Of a stretch of DNA of 64,000 nucleotides, positions 50,953-63,279 are shown piece by piece (positions within the stretch are counted from its first letter, which is position 1; each line of letters opens with the position of its first letter). The notes beneath the pieces are model-generated. The model was not told the DNA's origin and made no database searches. It saw only the letters and a program-made list of their open reading frames with translations. Both the position numbers and the translations under genes were made by a program. The DNA lies in assembly GCA_025526935.1 (NCBI GenBank), contig JAHLKD010000004.1:496001-560000 (forward strand), in the 5' to 3' direction. Origin of the DNA: Cladochytrium replicatum. Its lineage: Eukaryota; Chytridiomycota; Chytridiomycetes; Cladochytriales; Cladochytriaceae.

Positions 50953-53225
50953 ATGGACAGCAAGACCGGCGATTTGGAACTGCATGTCAACGGGTGGTCT
51001 GAGAAGAAGAGGGCCGGTTGGTGGCAATACGAGATTGTTTTGAATACATAGGAATACTGATCGTCACTCCTGCAGAGTTCGCTCTCAAGCTGCTCCAGTC
51101 TGTCTCCACTTCGACACTCTCGTCGGTTACCTCAAAACTGCTTCCATTACTCCACCGTGATTTCTTGGTTCAGCTTCCCATAGAGCTAGCGTCGCACATT
51201 CTTTCTTTCACAGACCTCCAAACTGTCGCCCGTGCTTCTTCGGTTTGTCGGCAATGGTGGACGATAGCGCATGATAATTCTGTTTGGCGAACTCTTTTCA
51301 AATCAACGGGGTTTAAAGTGAACGAAAACTTCCTCGATCAATGCTTGAAGAACCCTGGCCTCTTCTGGGAGGGAGAGAGGCGACTACAAAACGAACGGTG
51401 GGAAGCAGAGAAGAGAGCAAAGGCAGCGGCGACGACTGAGGATATGTCTGGAACCAACAAAGATGCTTTGCATGTATTTGGACGTGAGGATATCAAAAAG
51501 CTACGAAGTGTCCCATCATCCTCTCAGCTTCACCCCAGTCACACCGTTAGAGGTGGATCGAGCCACATTAAGTTTCTTCCTATCAATGACGAAAGGGCTG
51601 TATCGTCTTCATTCAATCCCAAGAACCCATCTTCCGCTTCACCTGTTCGCTACCAACGCAGAGATTCGTTGACCACGCCTGGTTTATATGACGGTGATGA
51701 CATATCTCCGTCCTTTGCTCACGATAGTGGATTCTTGGATAAAGTAATAATGCACGCTTCGGTTGGATCACTGGGATCGGGTCCATTGGGCTCAACCTCT
51801 CTTTACGGGAGCAGTCCAACATTCTCTAAGGGAAAGTCAGCACTTTATCATTCTCTGTTGCATGGAGATGTGGAAGCATCTGGGCGTCCTGGTACCCCAC
51901 CGCCGACTGTTCGAAGTCTTTTCACGAAGAATCCGGATGATGAGAGATATTCGGGACTGGACTGGAAACATATCTACAAGCAGCACAAGTTGCTGCAGCG
52001 GAACTGGCGTGATGATGTGAGAAACTCTCGTTCAATCACAGGACACGACGAAGCAGTGTATTGTTTGCAGTTTGACGATGATAAGATCATCTCGGGATCA
52101 AGAGACGGTTAGTTAACTATATTCTCCATGTTCGATTTGTGCTCAAGTTTTCGTAGATACCATACGCGTGTGGGATATGAAAACGGGTGCATTGAGAAAT
52201 ACACTAGCGGGACACACTGCGTCAGTCCTTTGCCTGCAGTACGATGGCCAAACGATCGTGTCAGGCTCGAGTGATGCAACAATGATTCTTTGGGACCTGC
52301 CCACTGGACGTGTTCTGCGTACCATGCATGGACACACCGAACACGTACTGAACGTCCGTTTTGATCGTGACCACATTGTCTCTGCTTCCCGAGACAAGAC
52401 GGTCAAAGTATGGACAAGAAAAAGGACGGGTGGAGGGGAATGCAGAATGACGCTTCGTGGGCATCGAGCCTCTGTCAACTGTGTGCAGCTGAACGGTGGA
52501 GTAATTGTTTCGGCATCTGGAGGTACCTGGAACGGTTGTGCACACAATTGATCATCTTACACTTCCTTGAAGATCGATTAATAAAGTTGTGGTCCATGGA
52601 GACGGGCGAGGTCATTCGAAGTTTGCAAGGCCACGAGGGAGGAATTGCTTGCGTGCAATATGACGGTCGCCTGATTATATCTGGATCTTCTGGTATTCAC
52701 TGTCGTATTTTTCGTCTAATTAGCTAAATATTTCCTCGCACTAGACACTACTATAAAAGTGTGGGACGTGAGGATGCCTGACGCACATGCGCGAACTTTG
52801 ACAGGACACACGAATCTGGTCCGGACGCTTCAATTTGATGCTCATCGCCTAGTCTCGGGCAGCTATGATGAGAGCATCAAGCTCTGGGACCTTCGCGCAA
52901 CATCTTCCGCTCGCACAAACAGCAGTCTAGGGCTAGGAGGTCGAAGGGCGCGAGGAACACCGCCTAGTAGCCCAGAGAGCCCCCGTGCCGTGGATAGTGG
53001 GACAGGCTCACCGGTTTCCTCATCAGGGCTTTTGCACAACATTGAGCATGCACACGCAGAGAGAGTTTTCAAGATACAATTCGACGAGGCCCGAATCGTG
53101 AGTTGCAGTGAAGACAAGGTGAGTTTTGACTACTGGGATATCTCCAGAAAGCTAAATCCATTTGATCCAAGGTTATTCGCATATGGGACTACTCTTCCAA
53201 CGTCGATGCAAGATTTTTCGTTTAA
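50953..53225 (+). CDS. F-box/WD40 substrate receptor (Cdc4/FBXW7/Met30 type)
   Basis: Substrate receptor of an SCF ubiquitin ligase. The proposed first exon starts at 50953 (MDSKTGDLEL) and splices over 51017-51075 into FALKLLQ; the long frame that follows has no ATG near its opening, so an upstream exon is needed. An F-box lies near residues 60-105 (LPIELASHILSFTDLQTV, VCRQWWTIAHDNSVWRTLF), then a Ser-rich linker of about 190 residues. Seven WD40 repeats follow, each closing in WD or WT/WS (SGSRDDTIRVWD, SGSSDATMILWD, SASRDKTVKVWT, SASGDRLIKLWS, SGSSDTTIKVWD, SGSYDESIKLWD, SCSEDKVIRIWD), with a Ser/Pro insert before the last. Introns fall inside the blades. The stop is at 53223-53225. Confidence 0.88.
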
Positions 53226-53322
53226 CTTTATGTTCTCTCAATCTTTGTCACACAATCGTTCTTTGTCTCACTATTCCACCAGAATATATCCTTTTGTTTG
53301 AATAGCTTCCATATTTGGACAA

Positions 53323-56300
53323 ATGACCACCCTCCAAGCTACTTCGAGCAATCTCGCCGACTCAAAACCAGCAGCCCAGCCAGCTGTTAATGGAGGCATT
53401 CCAATAGCCGGAATCACAGTCCACTTTCCTTTCAAACCCTATGGATCTCAGATTCAATACATGAGTAAAGTTATTCGCGCATGCTCGAAATCTGAAAACG
53501 CACTCCTCGAAAGGTAGAACATGATCTTTTACATCATGTCCTTGGTTGAACATATCCATTAGTCCCACTGGAACAGGGAAGACCCTGTCATTACTCGTGC
53601 CATTGCTAGCGTGGCAAGAGAACGAGGCAAAGGTGGCTGCGGAGGAGCGAGCTATGTATTATGCTCTGCGAGAGCAGCTCAAGAAAGAAAAGCCCTTAAA
53701 CAAGATGGCCGAATCTTACGCAAATAGTGGAACTCAGTACAGCAGTGATTATCAACGATATCGGAGGAGTACGGGTCATGAGTTCGACGACGGTGAAGAT
53801 TCGGCAAATTTGGATCAACCGGTTAAAGAAGAGATGAAGGAGGAAAATAGATCGATGGAAGGGAAGGTGGAGATGACTTTGGAAGGGGAGGAGGTGAAAC
53901 TTGAAGCGGATCACGATCACCTCGATTTGAACACTCTCCCCGCGGGACAGTTTCGTGGGGCAAACACCAACGCCGAAGCCCTGCCCAAGTTTGAACCTCG
54001 TAAGGTTCCAAAAATTTTTTTCACGAGGTGAACTTGCCAAAGCGAGCTGGCGCTACTTTTACCTGACTTGTTCTCTAGTCGAACGCAGAAGCAGATACAG
54101 CAGGTCGTCAACGAGTTGCGGGGAAAGACGCGGTACAAGCCCAGAATGTCATTACTTGCGTCGCGCGAGCAATACTGCATTTATCAAAAGCTGAAGAACA
54201 GCAAAATAAAGAATGAAGAATGGTATGTATGTGGCGGTGAGAGTGTATTCAAGCTGACATGTTATCGAAAGTCGCGATCTAATCGAAGTTGGTGGCTGCA
54301 CATATTACGCCAACTACGCCCATGACATATCGCCGGCCCCATTCAACACATCACTTTGGGATATCGAGGATTTGGTGAAACATGGTAAGCAACGAAGAAC
54401 GTGCCCCTATTTCACTGCAAGATCCCTCGCCGAAAGAGGTAACATCAAATTGTTATCTTTGATTCTTGTTTTTTGACAAGTATTGTTCAGCTGAAATAGG
54501 TAAACCACATTAGCAGCGCAGTGCACTTTTAACGACAACAAAATCGGGTAGTTTTCGCTCCATACAATTACATAATCGACCCTGCGATCAGGCAAAGTGT
54601 AAACATCGAGTTGGAAGGAAACATCGTGGTGGTTGATGAAGCACATAACATCGAAGACTCGTGTGTGGATGCGACGAGGCAAGTATTTCTTGGCTCTATC
54701 AACTTCTGCAATCCCAACTCATCTGCTGGATACAGCCTTGAAGTCTCAGATAAGGAACTGGAATTGGCTGAGATCGACCTCCATCGATTGATCAAGATGG
54801 AAAAACTCATTGAACCGCACACAGTTGTGCTCACACTCGTGCAATTCTTGAGTTCATGCCTAAAATATCCCCATGTTCCCAAACAGGCACAAGAAAAACA
54901 TGTGAACATCTACATGTAGGCCGGTTTTCGTATCTAGTGACTGTTTTCTGACGTCGTTTCCAAAAAGGTGGACGGGACCTCAGTTTGTTCACAAGCTCAG
55001 GCTAGGGGGATATACGAGCGAGACGTATTCAGTTGTTAACACTGCATTCAGCGTGATTTGCGAAGAGAAGATCAATCCTTTCAAGAGCACAGTGCAGCCT
55101 GATCCGCAGATTTCAGGGGTGACAAGGCACTTGGTTCGAAGTAGGTTAGGTCCATGGCATTCGCTTTTCAGTCACCGATTTTTTGCTTAAGGCGCTCTAC
55201 GTGTTATTTCATACTTGTTGGACGAGGTTCAACAGTATGCGACAGACTATAAGGTGTACGTGAACGAGCGGACAGAAAAGCACCCAAGCACCAGGTCACT
55301 TCATTTCCTTTGCTTGAATCCTGCAGTTGCCTTTTCTCAGGTCACCAGCAGAGCACGTTGCGTCATACTGACGAGTGGTAACAATGACCCCTCAGCTGAC
55401 AAAAAGAAATATTTAGCCTAACTACTATTTCAAGGAACATTGAGCCCAATGCAATCTTTTGGTAGTGAGCTTGGAACGACCTTCCCCATCACAATGCAAG
55501 GTCGCCACATCATCAAGGAATCTCAGGTCCTCAGCGCGATTATCAGCGCAGGACCGAACAACTTTATGCTCGACGGCTCCTACAAGTACACACAAACTGC
55601 ACAATACAAGGACGCTATTGGCGATGCGCTAGTTAGGCTATTAGATCACATACCAGAGGGATGGTACATCTCAATAATTCTCGTGGCTATTCAAATACTG
55701 ACCGGTTGTATAGCTTGGTGTTTTTCTCGTCCTACTCGTCGATGAAGCAAATGCAGGAACGGTGGATAGAAACGGGCCATTACAAGGCAATCGTCTCAAA
55801 AAAAGAGGTGTTTGAAGAACCAAGAGCTAGCTCGAATGCTGAAGTTTCCCAACTGATGAGTGCTTACGACGCGTCTGTGAAGAGTCCTAAAGGTGCCATC
55901 ATGTTTTGTGTACATCGAGGAAAGGTGTAATCGCTGGGAAACGGACTGTTTAATCAGCTCTCACACCATTTTGCTTTTGGCAGATGAGTGAGGGAATTGA
56001 TTTCACTGACGGAAAGGCAAGAGCTGTTATCGCAATCGGCATCCCTTTCCCGCACGTGAGTTGAAAGCAAAGCAGTCATCGGTTTGCACTTACCATGAAA
56101 ACCAGATCAAGGATGTTCGTATCAATGAAAAGAAAAAGTATAACTCCACCGTCGGGAAAGCCAAAGGCCTTGTTAGCGGAAATGAATGGTACACAACCCA
56201 GCTCGCAATGTGTTCACATTCTGAGTTCATACTAAGGTACGAGATTCAAGCTTTTCGAGCGCTAAATCAGGCAATCGGACGATGTATCAGACACCGTCTC

Positions 56301-57300
56301 GATTGGGGTAAGTAGAAGAAGATCACTGTTACAGCTTGGAACCTGAATACAAGATTGCACTGGCAGGTGCAATCATCTTTCTTGATTGCCGTATCTACCG
56401 ATCCCTTAACAGCATTTCGAAATGGGTAGCAGGTGGTACAAAAGTTTTCTCGACAATCCATGACGCATCCGAAACCATCGATCAGTTCTACACGCGCAAT
56501 ATTGCAGAACAAAACGCCCTTTCTGCTGAAAGTCCCAAGCCATTAAGCTCACCAGCAAGAGAGGTAATTCCTCTTGATACTCCTTCAACTTGTGGGACTG
56601 TGGTAAGAATGTAGCCACACGATTGCCATTTATATGCCTAAGGCATTGTCGAACTAGATCGGGTCGCGATCTCTGCACTCCCAAGATAGGAACTTTGGTT
56701 TTACGCCATTTTCTGATAATCGAGTGAGGCAATAGCTTGTCTTCCCTCTTTCGCACACTGATGGTGCTCTGAATCTTTCAGATCTCAAAAGTTACACATC
56801 CGAGAGATGATGACGATGAAGAAGCACTATTCTCTCCATACCCAGGAGACACACCTCTTTCCAAACGCATGGCCCTACAAAACTCCCAAGTGAATTATCG
56901 ATCTCACATAGACGCCAGCTCCAATCACTTAGCTGCTGAAACGGCCGCGCTATCTGTATACCACTCCCATCCAAATCCGCGCCAATCTTTATTAGAAGAA
57001 TCTCCCCTCTCTCGCCGCCTAGCGCAATCGCAAAGGGTCCCACTGAAGGATAAACAGACATTTGCTCTGCCATCAACATCTCTAGACTTGTGGACATCAA
57101 GGACAGAATGGAGCGCTGAGGCTGAGATCATGTGTGTTTCGTGTGGAGATACTCCTTGCAGCTGCACGAATCAACCCATTGGAGCCGGGTGGATGGTGGA
57201 GAAAGAGGATAGGGATGCTACAGAGGTGACGATACACAAGAGAAAGGCTGCTCCATTATTCTTGAACAATTCAAGCAGCGACATGGAGGTTGATAATTGA
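53323..57300 (+). CDS. BRIP1: FANCJ/BRIP1-type iron-sulfur DNA helicase
   Basis: A superfamily-2 5'-3' helicase of the XPD group that unwinds G-quadruplexes and interstrand-crosslink intermediates in the nucleus. ATG at 53323. The Q-motif region [14 protein letters not shown] precedes motif I SPTGTGKT. An acidic insert follows, then motif Ia [10 protein letters not shown]. Cysteines of the Fe-S cluster lie in REQYCIY, GCTYYAN and RTCPYF, then DEAH box [11 protein letters not shown]-terminal motifs are [62 protein letters not shown] and motif [16 protein letters not shown]. The NPAVAF and GTLSPM...ELG wording separates it from RTEL1 and CHL1. The tail is low complexity with a CxxC-type cluster. 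About 15 short introns all join in frame, so the gene appears intact. Confidence 0.88.
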
Positions 57301-57356
57301 AATTATGTATACACGTATCAACGTTTCAAGACGTGTGGCGTAAACACTACGTTACC

Positions 57357-59461
57357 ATGGACGCATCACGTTCGCCTGGCCGTCCCAGAATGAACTCCAT
57401 CACCGACAGATTCGCATTCCCTCCACCACAAAAACAATCTCTCGGAGCTTACTCCGCTGTGCCCGAATTCGATGCGGCTGTTCTGGATGATGACGATGAT
57501 GTCGAACTTCTGTCGCGAGTATCATTATCTTCCCGGCATACTCGTCGTGGATCCTTTCTGCCAGGGTAACTATTGGTATCTGACTTGGTCTTAGTATTTA
57601 ATAAACTCACGTAACATCCGTTGGAAAGGCATTTGAGTCAGAAGCTGTCGTCGGTATGGGAAGCAACATTCAACTTCACAAATTCAATCGTTGGTGCAGG
57701 TAAATATACTTTAACCTGCGGTGCTCGAATTTAAGAAAAGTTTCAGGAATCATTGGTCTTCCTTTTGCGTTTCTTGAGGCGGGATTCGTCACTGGGCTGA
57801 TCCTGTTGGTAGGGATCACGTTAGTTGTAGGTAAAGCTTTGTGTGATGAGCGACATAATCTATGGAGAAATATCTTATGTCTCAGCGCTGAACGGGTTTA
57901 TTTAGATTGGACGGTAAATTTGCTGGTCGCAGATGCCAAGCTCGCGAGCAAAACAACCTATCTGGGGCTGGTATCACACTGCTTCGGAAAGTGGGGGTAC
58001 ACAGTGATAGGGGTGTTCCAGTTTCTGTTCGCATATGGAGGTATGTAATAGTGCAACAATATTGGTTTGGTGCTCAACATTCCCCTTACAGCGATGTGCG
58101 GTAAGTGTTGGCATCACCTCATTTTGCTCGCAACAACAAATCTCATCCACAATTAACGCGGGCACAGCCTACGCTGTGATCGTTGGGGACACCATCCCAG
58201 TCGTCTTCAGCCACTTTGTCAGCGAATCTAGCGTACTTTATGGGATACTGACCAATCGACGACTCATGATCGCTGTGTTTGTGCTCGGAGTCTCCCTGCC
58301 ACTCTCACTCTATAGAGACATCACAGCACTATCGAAGACGAGCTTGGTGTCCCTCGTTGCAATTCTATTGATCACCATAGCGGTGTGCGTTCGAGGTCCA
58401 CAACTTCCTGCGGAGTCGAAGGGAACCTCTGGCGGGATGACTGTGATTAATGGTGGATTGTTCCAAGTGAGATTTTTGGGGCAAACATGTGTAGAGGATG
58501 TTGATCTAGAGAATTTAGGCAATCGGGGTGATAAGCTTCGCTTTCGTTTGTCATCATAATACCTTCCTTATTTACGGGTCGCTTCATAAACCGACCATCG
58601 ATCGAATGGCGGTCGTGACCCACCTGTCTACAGGGTATGCATTTGTTTTGAAAAGTCGTAAGGCCTGCTGATCGATCGTTTCCTTCCCTTTGGCAGCGCA
58701 TCTCTGATTCTATGCCTGGTGCTGGCGCTCTCGGGATATCTTGTCTTTACAGATAAGACTCAAGGTATGTGCCAAGCTGGCATTTCGTTGGCGATAAAAA
58801 GTACCTCTGATAGCTTTCTTCCCTTGAACAGCGAATATTTTGAACAATTTCCCTCAAGACGACACATTGATCAACTTCTCGCGGGCTTTGTTTGCCGTGA
58901 ACATGTTCCTAACTCTCCCCCTTGAATGCTTCGTATGTCGCGAGGCAAGTTTAATGTTGTTTTTGTTAATGACCACTCAATTGACGTGCTTCTGCAGGTC
59001 ATTTACAACTATTTCTTTGATAATCCGTTCAAGAATGGAATGTCAAGCGACGGTGCGGATCCTCACCTGACCGTGCCAGAAAAGACCCACTGGGCGGTCA
59101 CAATCGCTTTAGTGGGTTCGGCGACACTGATAGCATTGACCACTTGTGATCTCGGGTTTGTTCTGGAGATCACTGGTGGTCTGGCAGCTACAGTCCTTGG
59201 TACAGTTTCGTTTTACCTCTTCTCGCTGGATATCTACCATCTAACCTTTTCTCTCATTCTTTCTTTTCGTTGCTTCTTCCAGCTTTTATAATGCCACCAG
59301 CATGCTACCTTAAACTCGCTTCGGGGCCATTGCTTACTTGGAAGAAGGGACCAGCGGTGGCCTGCGTTGTATTTGGAATTTTCGTCATGGTGCTCAGCAC
59401 CAGCTTGACGGTCCGGTCCTTTGTGAGCAATGACGGACATGCAAAAAGTTGTAATTGGTGA
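57357..59461 (+). CDS. Vacuolar amino-acid transporter, AVT/SLC38 type
   Basis: An amino-acid/auxin permease family member, probably vacuolar. ATG at 57357, 57 bp after the FANCJ stop on the same strand. A cytosolic N-terminus of about 75 residues with an acidic run (DDDDDVELL) precedes TM1, which has the family signature NFTNSIVGAGIIGLPFAF. About eleven membrane segments follow, including DWTVNLLV, YAVIVGDTIPVVF, LMIAVFVLGVSLPLSLYRDI, ISFAFVCHHNTFLIYGSL and LEITGGLAATVLAFIMPPACYL. This wording resembles Avt5/6/7 and SLC38A-like exporters. Exons are separated by short introns and join in frame. The stop is at 59459-59461, convergent with VPS27. Confidence 0.88.
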
Positions 59462-59639
59462 ATACGTTTTCTGGGCTTATTTTTCTCAATATCGTATTGG
59501 TGGATCATTTTGAGAAATGCGAGACATTTAAAAAAGGTTTCGGAAACATACAAGGAGGTCAAATCTCAAGAATTACTCAAACACAAAAAAGATGAAAAAT
59601 GACCAACGTCATCCCAGCACAACAGATTCAAGTGCCTCT

Positions 59640-62144
59640 TCACAGCTCGATCAAAGGTGCTTCATTTGCTGGTTGCGTCGGGGCAGCGGCTGGCTGTTCT
59701 GCCTGGAACGGAGGTCCGGTCGGGACAGGCGGACCATACTGCGAATAACCCGGTGAAGTTCCATATGTGTTTACTTGAGAGGGCGGACCCTGTTGCGCGT
59801 ACACGTAGTGCCCATTGGTGTGCGGCGGTGCATGGGGAACGGGAGGAATACTTTGGCGCGGCGAACTCGGGATCTGGTGCTGTGGTGGTACTGATGGCGC
59901 GAACGATGCCGGGGGTTGGTGTGCATATGCCGACGGAGCCTGTGGCGACTGTTGGGGTTGTGGGAACGGATTCTGGTTGTATTGAGACGGCGGGGCACCG
60001 GGCTGAGTTTGGTAGGGCAACTGGGGTGCAGGTTGTTGGTGCTCTGGTCCGGGCGGTGGGGCAACGGGTTGGATCTGGTAGGGCATCGGGGGAGCGGACT
60101 GTTGGAAGAACTCGGGACCTGGCGCCGGGGGGTAGTTGTAGGGCTGCTGCTCGGGGACTTGGGAAGGTGCATAGGGCTGGTTGTAGTGTTCTGTGGGTGG
60201 CGGAGGTTGCAGAGTGGAGGTATCGGGAGCAGGGGCATACGCCTGATGGTATCCTGCTGATGTATCAACGGGGAGTAGCTGCTGCTCTGGTGCGCCATAG
60301 CCTGCACGTGCGTAAGCGGCCGGGTCGTATTGGTTCGGGGGAGCAGCGAGTGGTTGCGTTCCGTAGCCTCCATATTCTGCGCCATAGGAACGGCTTGGTG
60401 CAGCAACAGGTGCAGATCCATACAAGCCGTATACAGAAGTTGCGCCTGAAAGTCGCTGTTGCAACAAGTGGTCGTACGTCTGCAACCCTTGAATCAGTTT
60501 CTCGTGGAGTTCGTAAACCTGGCGGTACTTCTGAGCGGTGTCATCGAGAGATCCCATCAATTTTGGCTGAATAGCACTGATCTGTCCATAAAGCAGCTGC
60601 CCAGATATTTTGGTTGGTTTACTTCAATTTCGCATTGAACAAGATAACGAACGTACCTGAATCTGAGGGTTATTGGCGAACACACCCAAGCCGCGAACAG
60701 CAACCTCCTGCTCCACGCGCTCAACAAGCTCGGCAAACAGACGCAAGTTCTCTTCCTCGACATTGGACAAATCGGACTGGCTCGCGGTCGAAAGGTTAGT
60801 TGCGGCATTGAAAGCCGGCGCAGACGGAGCGGATGAACGACTGGCTTCCGACTGAGCGATCTGCAGCTTGGCTACCTCCTTCAATGACGCTTCGATTGCC
60901 GCTTTCAAGTCCTCGTCCTCATCTTCGCTGTCAGCGTGTTTTGATGGCGCCGGAGTATGGTATGGCTCGGCCACTTTTTGGTTTGCCTCTTTGAGCGAAA
61001 GTTGAATCGCCCGCTGCAACTCTTCGTCCTCGTTGCTGGAGTTGGCGGGAGCCGGCGGTGGAGTGGTCGAAAGGGAGTTGAAGCCCGAAAGGGTGTTTCG
61101 GCGATCAGGATTCGGCGAGGTTTTCAACAGCAATTTGAAGTGGCAAGAATCGCAAACCCGGACTTCCTGGGTCAAACCAAGATGAGGGAGGGGAAGTGAC
61201 TTTGAGGAGCAAGCCTGGCAGAAAGTCTGTCCACAGTTGCGGCAGTGGTGCTTTCGGTTGACAAGAGTGAATTCAGTCCGGCAACGCATGCACACGTCGC
61301 TGTCACTCCACTCCGGTGCCTATTGAGAGTAAATGAGTAAATGGGAAAATCGATTACAAAGCAGAAAAGTAAAATATAGCACAATCATACAGTCTGAGTT
61401 TCGATCATCACTGACGACGACAGAGCACGATCTACAGCTGGGAAGCCGAATCCTGTTTCCCAAAGGTGCAATTAGTAAGCATCATTCACCGCTATTTATA
61501 TATGTTGGAGACAACTACCTTCACGCTTGAGAGTCTCGTACAACTCGACCATGGTCGACAACTCTGATTTTGGCTTGAATGCAATTCCCCAAGCTTGGAC
61601 GAGAGCTAGTATTTTGTCCTTTACATCCTTGTTCGTGCTCTAAATAATTTGATGGGCATAAGTAAAAAGACCAGAAATAACCAAGAAATTGTACGCACAT
61701 AGGCCCTCACGAGAGACGATAGATTTTCCGAGAACTCCCGGGAAGCGACTTCGACCACGAAGTGGTGACCAGCGTTTTTGACGCAAAAGTCAACCAGCTG
61801 AATTTCAATAGAGAGGAGAAAGGAGTAAACATGCAAAACGAGACAGTGACAGGTGGCAAACATGCACATTAGTACCAACCTTCAAAGTGAGAATCTGTAC
61901 GTTAGGGTTCTTGTGATTAATCCGCTTCTTCAGAAACTGGGCGGTCGATTTTGCAGGGAACTGCTTGCTCTTTATTTTGTCGGCGATTTCCAGCGACAAC
62001 TCGACATCCTCCGAGCCAACAGGAAGGTTTTCCGAGGTCACTTTCTCTGTAAATTGCCTTCAGCATGAGGCCTGCCTGATGAATGTTAATAGTAAGGCCA
62101 GGCATACCGATCAAAGGTTCCCAGGGAGCTCTAAAGAGGTCCAT
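59640..62144 (-). CDS. VPS27: ESCRT-0 subunit Vps27/Hrs
   Basis: Sorts ubiquitinated membrane cargo at endosomes. Exon 1 (MDLFRAPWEPLI, ATG 62144) splices into the VHS domain (EKVTSENLP, KKRINHKNPNVQILTLK, NAGHHFVVEVASREF). A FYVE zinc finger follows with RKHHCRNCGQTFCQAC and VRVCDSC, which binds PI3P. Two ubiquitin-interacting motifs are visible (EELQRAIQLSLKEA and EDLKAAIEASLKEV), then a PSAP motif (SSAPSAPAF), which recruits ESCRT-I. A GAT-like helical segment for Hse1 pairing follows. The last 250 residues are Pro/Gln/Tyr-rich and end in PLIEL, a terminal clathrin box as in yeast Vps27. All expected modules are in the usual order. Confidence 0.94.
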
Positions 62145-62327
62145 GGCAGCGAGTTTGCAAGGTGGGGATCTCTCAAGTGGTGGTGCTCCACGGCAATGAT
62201 GGCAATGGCTTGGGTAATTTGAAACAGCTTATTTAACATAAATCAGGGACTATTGTCATTACTAATTGGCGCTTGCTTCGAACAAAAAAAGAGCATAGTT
62301 CTAGCGGATTCCTTTCATCATTATCAG

Positions 62328-63243
62328 TCAACGGCTCAGAAACTCGTTCAACGCTTCTGTCCCATCATCACTTTCGGACGAGAACGGCACAAACTGTATC
62401 GAATTCGGCAAATGGCTGAACTTGAACGCTTCATTCTCGTATCCAAGAAACTGGTCCTGTGCCATATCATCATCCTGACTTTCCACTGCTGCTGTACGAG
62501 TAGACCGCAGCTGATTTCTGGGAGTCAATGAGTTAGCGAAGGCAAGAATTGATAACAAGTAAAAGTACATTTCTGTTTCCAGCTTGTCCTGGATTTTTTC
62601 TGGAGGATATGCGGTGATGAGATCTTGCTTGTTGCAGAGGATCAGGACTGGTATCTCTAGTTTCGTAGTATGCCGATTAACGAGAACATCGTAGAGAAAT
62701 TCTGCAACAGGTCGGGTGTTTCTCGAGAAACTAGACGCATCAATGACAAATACGATCGACTTAGTAATTGGCACGAGTTCGGTCCAGCGGAATCGAAGCT
62801 TCTCTGCTCCTGGAACATCGATGACGTGGATCGGCTTCTCATGCAATGGTTCCTGGTTATCAGTTCAACGAAATACTTCTTAGATATGATGAGGATAAGT
62901 CTTACCCCTGCCTGAGACTTTAGAACGATTCTCGCTTCATTTTCGGACATGGAGGTACACGTTGGAAGAGACTTCCCGTACTGAAGCTGAATAGCAGACG
63001 TTAGCACTCTTGGCACGGAACAAAGGCTTCCTTTGGTACCTTGGAAAATATGGTTGTCTTTCCGCCGTCTGGAAGCCCCAGGAAAATGCATGTGTCTCTG
63101 GATGGCTTCTTGTTCGATTGCCACATCCATACCGCTGCGAAGCATGCACGGTATTTAACACTCGAAGATACTGCATGCGTGTTCTCCTTACCGATAGCAA
63201 CTGCGATCAGCACCAGCACCACGAGCACCAGTTGCACCCACAT
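62328..63243 (-). CDS. SRPRB: SRP receptor beta subunit
   Basis: An ER-anchored small GTPase that tethers the alpha subunit and so docks ribosome-SRP complexes. The start at 63243 opens with one membrane segment (MWVQLVLVVLVLIAVAIG). The G1 loop reads LGLPDGGKTTIF (about 63040-63080) where Ras-like proteins have GxxxxGKT. The G3 region is HVIDVPGAEKLRFRW and G4 is LILCNKQDLI, followed by EFLYDVLVNRHTT. The end FVPFSSESDDGTEALNEFLS has a G5-like serine. Three or four short introns join in frame. VPS27 begins 184 bp downstream on the same strand, and APH-1 starts 37 bp upstream on the opposite strand. Confidence 0.92.
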
Positions 63244-63279
63244 TGTAGCTGAGGTTTGCGTTGCGCCACGTTGGCTCCA
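63244..63279. promoter_or_regulatory. Minimal head-to-head interval, SRPRB/APH-1
   Basis: Only 36 bp separate the SRPRB ATG (63243, minus) from the APH-1 ATG (63280, plus). Both starts open convincing family N-termini, so the shared control region must be tiny or extend into the coding sequences. Confidence 0.55.

Noticed and set aside
54915-54966. Apparent stop and frameshift within FANCJ
   Set aside because: Using the GTAGGC donor after ATCTACAT and the AAAAAG acceptor restores the frame (IYMWTGPQF), so the gene is intact there.
59657-60574. 305-codon open frame on the plus strand
   Set aside because: It is antisense to the Pro/Gln-rich tail of VPS27. The biased codons of that tail keep the opposite strand open by chance, and the translation has no domain features.
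57357-63243. The compact YOS1-to-APH-1 block as a co-regulated secretory cluster
   Set aside because: Membrane-traffic genes are frequent in any eukaryotic genome, and FANCJ and an amino-acid transporter sit among them; adjacency alone does not support a functional cluster.
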